Shown here piece after piece: positions 58,730 to 64,000 of a stretch of 64,000 nt of DNA. Every line of letters begins with the position of its first letter. Positions within the stretch are counted from its first letter, which is position 1. The notes beneath the pieces were generated by a model. The model searched no databases. It saw only the letters and a list, made by a program, of their open reading frames with translations, and was not told the DNA's origin. This stretch comes from Methanosphaera sp. BMS (GTDB lineage Archaea; Methanobacteriota; Methanobacteria; Methanobacteriales; Methanobacteriaceae), in assembly GCF_003268005.1 (NCBI RefSeq), contig NZ_CP014213.1, forward strand, positions 1,736,001-1,800,000, read 5' to 3'. Position numbers and translations under genes: made by a program.

Positions 58730-59371
58730 ATGGACAGATATCCTAAAAAAGAGTTAGATATTAAAGTAGATGAACTTCCATTCCAGGATTTTCTCACATC
58801 CCGATATTCCATGACTGTTAGAGTCAATGCTCAAAATACATATGACTACTCCAAAGAAAATAATATACCCTTCTTTAACATGACCGCAGCATGTATATTA
58901 ACGGCAATAAATGAGATACCTGAGTTTAAAAGAAGAATAATCGATGACAAGGTCTATGAATATGAAAAAATAAATGCTGTAAGTCCAATAATGCAGGATG
59001 ATTACTCTATAAGAGAAATAGAAATACCACCCTTATCAGAACATGAATCATTAGAAGAATATAATAGTTATATAGAAAATAAAAAGGAAAATATTGGGGA
59101 TAATCAGTTTCTTGTAGAACCATCCTTAAGGGATATGTTACCAATCTGTAACCTATCATGCATTCCCTGGATTAACTTTGATTCCATGACAAATATCATA
59201 GCAAGCTCCGATCAATTGATGCCCGTTATTAGTTGGGGAAAACTAGTTGACGGAAAAATACCCATTTCATTAACAGCAAGCCATGTATTTATCTTCGGAT
59301 ATCATTTCAAATTATTCTATGAGAATTTAGAAAAATACCTGGATAATCCTGAATTAATAATTAACAGATAA
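58730..59371 (+). CDS. Chloramphenicol-acetyltransferase-like protein
   Basis: 213 residues, CAT size. The fold is recognisable from YPKKELDIKVDELPFQDFL through SCIPWINFDSMTNI to the active-site region LTASHVFIFGYHFKLF. In true CAT enzymes that region reads HHxxxDG; here one His is kept, but the position of the Asp is Phe. The protein may have lost acetyl transfer or use another acceptor, as do many CAT-like proteins of gut microbes. GGAG before the ATG; frame intact between pseudogenes. Confidence 0.78.
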   Translation: MDRYPKKELDIKVDELPFQDFLTSRYSMTVRVNAQNTYDYSKENNIPFFNMTAACILTAINEIPEFKRRIIDDKVYEYEKINAVSPIMQDDYSIREIEIPPLSEHESLEEYNSYIENKKENIGDNQFLVEPSLRDMLPICNLSCIPWINFDSMTNIIASSDQLMPVISWGKLVDGKIPISLTASHVFIFGYHFKLFYENLEKYLDNPELIINR

Positions 59372-59561
59372 ATTTTCATAGACAATTACATAAAAAATTA
59401 TCGCATGACCCCCTATTTTACATTTATTGAACTTATATTACTAATTTTAGTTTATGCCCCATGAAAGACCGAAAATAATTATTGTTATCAGGTTAGCCAT
59501 TGAAAGAAAGTATATATCTATAACTATAAATATATTATATAACAATAGGTTATGTGATTAT

Positions 59562-60692
59562 ATGGAAAAAGAAGTTGTTCTGATTTCAAATTTTTTAAGA
59601 AATGAAGGCATGCAAGTCAGTATAAGAAGTACTGAACTAGCATATACTGTTCTTATGAATTTGAAAGATTCCTTAAGTGAAGATGAGCTCTATACTTGTC
59701 TTAAAGCAATATATGTGAAGGATATTGCGGATAATGATAAGTTTAAAAGGGCATTCAACAAGGTATTTAAAAAATTAGACCTTAAAAAAGAAAACAAAAA
59801 ACAAGGACAACAACCCCAACAAGATATGGTTGAAGGTGGAGAAGACTTATCACAGCCAAAATTCAATCCAAATGATAACCTGGAACAGCTTCAGGAATTA
59901 TATGACCAAATGATTGAAGATAAGAAAAACAACAGGGAAAAGGATGGCAAACTTGTAGACGTAAGTATGGTCCTGCTGGACACATATGACCCGAGAGTAT
60001 TCGAGTTATGTAAAAAGCTTGGTAAAAAAATAGCCAATCAACGTTCACAAAGGCTTAAAATGAAAAAGTCACACCATATCGATATGCCAAAAACCATCAG
60101 AAGCAACCTTAAAAATGGTGGACACTGCATCAAGTTAATTCACTCCAAGCCACCGATGAAAAAGAACAAACACATATTCCTATGTGACGTTAGCGGTTCA
60201 TGTGAATGGATTACATCATGGTTTTTCCTATTGTTATATGGATGTAAACAAACCTTCAACAAAGTTAAAATATATGACTTTGACAATAAGTTAACCGATG
60301 TGACTGATGTATTGGGCACTGAATCATTCAGCAATATAGGTCAAGTAAATATTGCTCAAAGAGAAAAAGGAATACACTGTTATGGACAATCAGATATGGC
60401 CAAAGCATTTAAGGAATTTTTAAAGACTGCTGAAATCAATCATAGAACAGATATAATAATATTAACCGATTGCAGGGATTGGAAGGGTGAACGTAAAAAT
60501 GGTGTTCTTGAAAGTGCATCTCTCATTAAAGAAATGCTTAAAAGAGCACATCGGGTGATAATTTTAAATCCTGAAAAGAAAATTAGATGGACTATGGCTA
60601 CAAGCTGTGTTAAGGATTATGAGGATGCCGGTGCAGAGGTATTTGAAACATCTGATTTAAATATGTTTGAAAAGGTTATCAGTGAATTATAA
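59562..60692 (+). CDS. VWA-domain (CoxE-like) protein B
   Basis: 376 residues from the ATG at 59562, where the sequence MEKEVVLISNFLRNEG aligns with the start of the first VWA paralog. An upstream ATG at 59454 would add 36 residues without family similarity. The metal site FLCDVSGSCEWI (DxSxS) is present, as is ILTDCRDWKGERKNG. A low-complexity Gln/Lys stretch lies near residues 80-100. Overall it resembles the 35.7 kb protein throughout. No MoxR or ThiI gene is adjacent. It sits intact in the decaying zone. Confidence 0.85.
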   Translation: MEKEVVLISNFLRNEGMQVSIRSTELAYTVLMNLKDSLSEDELYTCLKAIYVKDIADNDKFKRAFNKVFKKLDLKKENKKQGQQPQQDMVEGGEDLSQPKFNPNDNLEQLQELYDQMIEDKKNNREKDGKLVDVSMVLLDTYDPRVFELCKKLGKKIANQRSQRLKMKKSHHIDMPKTIRSNLKNGGHCIKLIHSKPPMKKNKHIFLCDVSGSCEWITSWFFLLLYGCKQTFNKVKIYDFDNKLTDVTDVLGTESFSNIGQVNIAQREKGIHCYGQSDMAKAFKEFLKTAEINHRTDIIILTDCRDWKGERKNGVLESASLIKEMLKRAHRVIILNPEKKIRWTMATSCVKDYEDAGAEVFETSDLNMFEKVISEL

Positions 60693-60774
60693 ATTAAAGA
60701 ATATAACCCCCCACTTCATCCTATTTTTTAAAAATCAACTTTTAATAGCCACCCCATAAAAAAAATAATCTTTG

Positions 60775-60957
60775 TTAATTAATATTTAACACTGTTTTGA
60801 ATAGATTATCTATATATTCCTTGGTTTCTTCATCATAAAACTTGTTGTCCAAATCATTTACTAAAGTAAAACTAGCCAGTTCATATATTACTTTGTTTAA
60901 TGATAATCCTTTATCCGTTAGTATATATTCGATATTAGTAGACTCGTCATCAATCAT
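60775..60957 (-). pseudogene. C-terminal fragment of an HxlR-type regulator
   Basis: 60 codons. NIEYILTDKGLSLNKVIYEL corresponds to the wing and last helix of HxlR winged-helix proteins (VEYSLTxKG). The DNA-binding N-terminus is absent and a stop lies just upstream of the first Met. The broken end faces the fragment at 60970-61068, which points the other way. Confidence 0.6.
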
Positions 60958-60969
60958 CTTTTTTATATA

Positions 60970-61068
60970 ATATATGGTAATCCATTTTTAATTAGCCAAG
61001 AAAATTGTCTTCATTGCGGTATTTGTTTTGAAAGTTGTCCCGTTGATGCTGTTGAAAAATTACCGTGA
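60970..61068 (+). pseudogene. C-terminal ferredoxin-domain fragment
   Basis: On the plus strand the frame gives YGNPFLISQENCLHCGICFE, then SCPVDAVEKLP and a stop at 61068. This is the end of a protein with a C-terminal [4Fe-4S] domain, as in pyridoxamine-phosphate-oxidase-like flavoproteins that neighbour HxlR genes. The N-terminal part is missing. IS630 lies 38 bases further right. Confidence 0.6.
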
Positions 61069-61125
61069 ATTAATGCTTTTTAAAATTAGTTAAAAAGAAT
61101 AAAAATATAGTTTCTTACCTAAAGT

Positions 61126-61971
61126 TTATACCATAAAATACTCTGAAAGCCAGTTTTCATAGAATGTCGTATTATCCACTATTTCATAAAATAACCTTTT
61201 AAATATGTCAATCAATTCATCCAATGTTTTATAATTGGAATTATATATTTTTCTTTTTATTGTTCTCCATACATCTTCTATAGGATTTAAATCAGGACAA
61301 TAGGGTTCTAAAAAGATTAATTTGAGGTTTAATATGTCACATACCTTTTCTATAATTTTTGCATGATGTATTTTTGCATTGTCAAGTATTAGGTAAATAG
61401 GTTTTTCTTTAGACAATAAATCCTTTATTTCAGTGTTTTGTAAGTTATTTACTATTATTTCTCGTTGTAAATTAGCAATTTTTCGGGTGTTGTGTATATC
61501 CTCTTTTTTACAGATCTTTTGTATTTTTTCTATTGATTTTTGTTTTGAATTTTCATTATATAATTCATCATTTATTTTATTTATTAAATCCTTAGTTGAT
61601 AACTGGTTTTGATGTAAAATTGATTGTATATTTTCTATTTTTAAATTAGGGTTTGTTATTGCTTGTTTAATTTGTTTTATAACTTGTTTGTTGTTTGTAT
61701 TCAGTGCTCTAAAGTTACAAAGTGTTTTTAAAAATGTATATGCATTATTTTTTGTATTTTCTTCCATGTATGAATTACAATTAATTCCTTGAAAGCCTAC
61801 AATGTTTATTCCAAATTTTACAGGAGGTTTAATTATAATATTTTTTGTTCCTGGTTTATATAATACTCTTGATGTATTTGGTACATTTTGTGATCTTGTT
61901 TCGTCTAATATTGCGATTTTGTCTGTTTTTGCATTAATGAACTTTGTTTTTTTTAAGTTTTTCTTCTGCAT
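61126..61971 (-). CDS. IS630 transposase, DDE part (orfB)
   Basis: 281 residues. Catalytic Asp in DKIAILDETRSQ, Asp-Asn in YLILDNAKIHHA, and Glu/Asp in PYCPDLNPIEDVW form the DDE triad. The frame is +1 relative to orfA at AAAAAAAA, so a fused protein needs a +1 ribosomal shift or slippage on the A-run; alternatively one base was gained. Its stop lies inside the left terminal repeat. Confidence 0.87.
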   Translation of the reverse strand: MQKKNLKKTKFINAKTDKIAILDETRSQNVPNTSRVLYKPGTKNIIIKPPVKFGINIVGFQGINCNSYMEENTKNNAYTFLKTLCNFRALNTNNKQVIKQIKQAITNPNLKIENIQSILHQNQLSTKDLINKINDELYNENSKQKSIEKIQKICKKEDIHNTRKIANLQREIIVNNLQNTEIKDLLSKEKPIYLILDNAKIHHAKIIEKVCDILNLKLIFLEPYCPDLNPIEDVWRTIKRKIYNSNYKTLDELIDIFKRLFYEIVDNTTFYENWLSEYFMV

Positions 61972-62449
61972 TTTTTGGTCTTGTTGAATATTTTAACATT
62001 GGTTTTCCATAATTAAGGTTTAATTTTTCTCTTGTTATGACCCAAACTTGTTTATCACTGTATTCTATATCAAATTCATCTTTAATTAATTTTTTTACTC
62101 TTTTTAAGTCATAATTTTCTTCATTTCCTGTAATTTTATCATATAAAAATTGTTTTTGTTCATTAGACAATAATGATTTTCTTCCACAATTAGAATATTT
62201 TGAAGTTAATCCATCAAAACCTGATTCATTATAGTCTTTTATCCATCTTTCACCGGTTTTACGAGATATATTTAAATTATCAGAAGCTTTAGATATGGTT
62301 TCGCCTTTGTAAACCATTCTAATTAATAATAAATGTCTGTATATTTCATAGGAGTCTCTATACTCTTTTAATAAGTCATTCATTTCATTTAATGATAAAT
62401 GATTTTTGACTTTTTTATTTTCAGTTTTCATAGAAATATATATGTTCAT
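61934..62449 (-). CDS. IS630 transposase, N-terminal HTH part (orfA)
   Basis: 171 residues. Two helix-turn-helix units: ETISKASDNLNISRKTGERW and the region DEFDIEYSDKQVWVI typical of IS630/winged-helix ends. It starts four bases inside the right terminal repeat. The frame stops at 61934 after KLKKNKVH, overlapping orfB by 38 bases across a run of eight A. Confidence 0.85.
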   Translation of the reverse strand: MNIYISMKTENKKVKNHLSLNEMNDLLKEYRDSYEIYRHLLLIRMVYKGETISKASDNLNISRKTGERWIKDYNESGFDGLTSKYSNCGRKSLLSNEQKQFLYDKITGNEENYDLKRVKKLIKDEFDIEYSDKQVWVITREKLNLNYGKPMLKYSTRPKNAEEKLKKNKVH

Positions 62450-62722
62450 AAAATGGTATATACTTTTGGTAAAAAACTATATAATAAAGAAAATACAATA
62501 AAACTCATATTATGAGTTTATTATTAGGGAGTTTTATTTTCTTTTTATAGTTTTTACAAGTTATATTATGTTTTTAATAAGGAGTGGTGAGTTTATATTA
62601 GACAATTGTAGAATTTCTTTTTTATAATAGGTGATTTAATAATTTAACTATCTTATTGTAGGAGTAATAGTTTTTTAGATTTTCTTTTTTGTCTATGATT
62701 TAACTCAAATAACTGATATAGA

Positions 62723-62738
62723 TTTAGGTATTCCTAAA
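62723..62738. promoter_or_regulatory. Operator-like palindrome 1
   Basis: TTTAGGTATTCCTAAA, arms of six bases; it resembles the copy at 62781-62797 and sits inside a longer inverted repeat. Confidence 0.4.
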
Positions 62739-62780
62739 CTTATCAGTTAATAATATGTTGTACTCTATAGTATATAAAGG

Positions 62781-62797
62781 TTTTGGTATACCTAAAA
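62781..62797. promoter_or_regulatory. Operator-like palindrome 2
   Basis: TTTTGGTATACCTAAAA shares the GGTATnCCTAAA core with palindrome 1 and lies just past the TATA-like sequence. Confidence 0.4.
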
Positions 62798-62809
62798 ATT
62801 TGAAAAGAA

Positions 62810-64000
62810 TTATAAAGTGTCTAATTTATCAAATAATAACTCTTCACCAATAATTATTAAATTAGAATTTTTTTCAATTAGTTTTTTAGCTTCAAATATT
62901 TTTTCACCCATTTTCCCTTTTTCCCAGGAAGGATTTCCGATATTTCCTACAAATAAATAATTCACATCATATGATAATGAATTTTTTCTAACCAGACCGT
63001 AGCCATCCAACACATATTCGATATCGTCCTTTGTTCCATGCTCAAACTCCCCCGTTAAGCAATAGGTTTTATTTTCAAAGTCAAAATCCCCATCTCTATT
63101 TGAATTGATAATTAGAAAATTGTCAAATAACTCAAATAATTCGTTTTGAGGATTATAGTCAACGGCATCCCCATCCAATGATGATTTGATTATTTGCAGA
63201 ATATTATCATAAATGTAATTTCCTTTTAGAATATTGCTTTCAAGCAACCAGTCATACAATATGTTTAAAGTATATTCATCCACATAATTATCAGACATGA
63301 TGACTTCAACCATACCACGTAAAATCTGTAGATGTAACGTTTTTGCAGAATAGATGGTTGAAGTAAGTACAGGTGGGGTTCTGGTAAGTAAAAACTTGAT
63401 ATCCATAGGAGTGATACTTTTTTTATGGAATATATCCTCAAACATCTTATTTAAATTATTAAAGACTGTCGTGTCATCATAACTTTTATTTTCCTCATGC
63501 CACTTTTTTAGTAATTCAATCTGAGATGGACTGATACTTTTATAATATCTTAAAAGATAGAGCATACCATATAACTCATTTAGATTTGTTGCCAAGTATT
63601 CGTCATAAGTTTTTTCAAATTTTAATCTATAATGATAATGTCGACAGTCATTTGAATCTATTTCATTTTCCTTATTGATATATTCCAATATTTCATAAGA
63701 AGCCTTGGCATCTTCAATAGCTATGTGGGGATTATAATCGAATTTGATGTGTTTGGAAACATTTGTCAGCTTATATGAATTTAAGTTAAAATGTTTTCTT
63801 GATAAAAATAAGGTACAGCAATAGTCAAATTCTGGAATTTCCATATCATAATGATTCAATACCCTTGAAACGGTACGCAGATCAAATTGTACATTATGCC
63901 CTACAACCATATTGGACGTTAGATAATCGCTGATTTTTGGCCAATATTCTTCAAATGTAGGGGCATTTTCCACATCTTCTGGAGTGATACCCGTTAGATT
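62810..64000 (-). CDS. DnaQ-type 3'-5' exonuclease with BRCT domain, N-terminus off the window
   Basis: Open to the right edge; the visible part is 397 residues. Exo II/III motifs of the DEDDh family are present: VVGHNVQFDLRTVS and HIAIEDAKASYEIL. A helical linker (residues 110-290) follows. The C-terminal 85 residues form a BRCT domain (NKTYCLTGEFEHGTKDDIEY, then LSYDVNYLFVGN and GKMGEKIFEAKKLIE), as seen in DNA ligases. The layout resembles the DnaQ-BRCT proteins of anaerobes. Likely a DNA repair or proofreading role; no polymerase nearby. Confidence 0.85.
   Translation of the reverse strand, partial: NLTGITPEDVENAPTFEEYWPKISDYLTSNMVVGHNVQFDLRTVSRVLNHYDMEIPEFDYCCTLFLSRKHFNLNSYKLTNVSKHIKFDYNPHIAIEDAKASYEILEYINKENEIDSNDCRHYHYRLKFEKTYDEYLATNLNELYGMLYLLRYYKSISPSQIELLKKWHEENKSYDDTTVFNNLNKMFEDIFHKKSITPMDIKFLLTRTPPVLTSTIYSAKTLHLQILRGMVEVIMSDNYVDEYTLNILYDWLLESNILKGNYIYDNILQIIKSSLDGDAVDYNPQNELFELFDNFLIINSNRDGDFDFENKTYCLTGEFEHGTKDDIEYVLDGYGLVRKNSLSYDVNYLFVGNIGNPSWEKGKMGEKIFEAKKLIEKNSNLIIIGEELLFDKLDTL

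Larger units (their letters stand above)
61108..62479 (-). mobile_element. IS630-type insertion sequence
   Basis: Terminal inverted repeats of 26 bases (61108-61133 and 62454-62479) match at 23 positions; both begin TAGTTT and end TATACCA. Each is flanked by TA, the usual IS630 target duplication. Two overlapping frames encode an HTH protein and a DDE domain. The element is about 1.37 kb and looks complete. Confidence 0.88.
62480..62809. other. Non-coding stretch with three palindromes and an orphan promoter
   Basis: 330 bases without a gene. It contains AAACTCATATTATGAGTTT (62501-62519, nine-base arms), TTTAGGTATTCCTAAA (62723-62738) nested in a longer stem (TAACTGATA/TATCAGTTA), and TTTTGGTATACCTAAAA (62781-62797). 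A TATA-like GTATATAAAG (62770-62779) lies between the last two. Confidence 0.55.

Overview
The window is strongly AT-rich archaeal DNA and looks like a Methanosphaera-type member of the Methanobacteriales. The evidence is a complete methanol-specific methyltransferase set (MtaB, MtaC, MtaA and a RamA-type corrinoid activator), Mtd, a thiol:fumarate reductase subunit A, a 69-residue histone, CTP-dependent riboflavin kinase, a CfbB-type F430/corrin amidase, NucS, and an adhesin-like beta-helix protein. The genus is an inference; no rRNA lies in the window.

Layout. 0-2 kb: the end of a DUF362 ferredoxin-like protein, a MoxR ATPase and a HAD phosphatase. 2-9 kb: the methanol module, mtaB-mtaC followed by a hairpin terminator, then a separately promoted ramA-like gene, with mtaA and an unrecognised 199-residue gene nearby. 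9-17 kb: gatA, a hisG-FAH-tfrA operon, ribK, an unusual domain-swapped CobQ-like protein and tRNA-Arg(GCG). 17-22 kb: a surface adhesin overlapping an AlgJ-like SGNH protein, then a TnpB element nested in a terminal-inverted-repeat transposon with a perfect 8-bp target duplication. 22-43 kb: mostly housekeeping and envelope genes (leuS, nadE, Get3/ArsA, histone, a polymerase/flippase/glycosyltransferase group, hisB, mtd, cfbB, a VWA protein, thiI, GMC oxidoreductase, nucS, a TIR-like protein with a ferredoxin, nitrilase, HEAT protein). 43-53 kb: an AraC-type regulator beside a sodium:solute symporter with a 37-residue partner, then Ppx, tautomerase, a DUF3990 remnant, Dus, GNAT and a TbADH-like alcohol dehydrogenase. 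53-63 kb: a decaying accessory zone with a toxin-antitoxin pair whose toxin is frameshifted, a broken Bro-N/RhuM gene, a 46-bp-period repeat before a broken AAA ATPase, a MATE remnant, a CAT-like protein, a second VWA protein, HxlR and ferredoxin fragments, and an IS630 element. The right edge holds a DnaQ-type exonuclease with a C-terminal BRCT domain.

How it fits together. MtaB moves the methanol methyl group to the corrinoid on MtaC, MtaA passes it to coenzyme M, and the RamA-like protein reactivates oxidised corrinoid; the CfbB-type enzyme makes the amidated tetrapyrrole precursor of F430. Mtd supports one-carbon interconversion. A possible NADP-type alcohol dehydrogenase could add reducing power. 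Several genes end in a stem-loop followed by a T-tract, which is unusually bacterial-looking for an archaeon. The best candidates for something new are the TnpB-carrying TIR element, the 46-bp repeat, the orphan promoter bracketed by matched palindromes near 62.75 kb, the domain-swapped CobQ-like protein, and the adhesin/SGNH pair.
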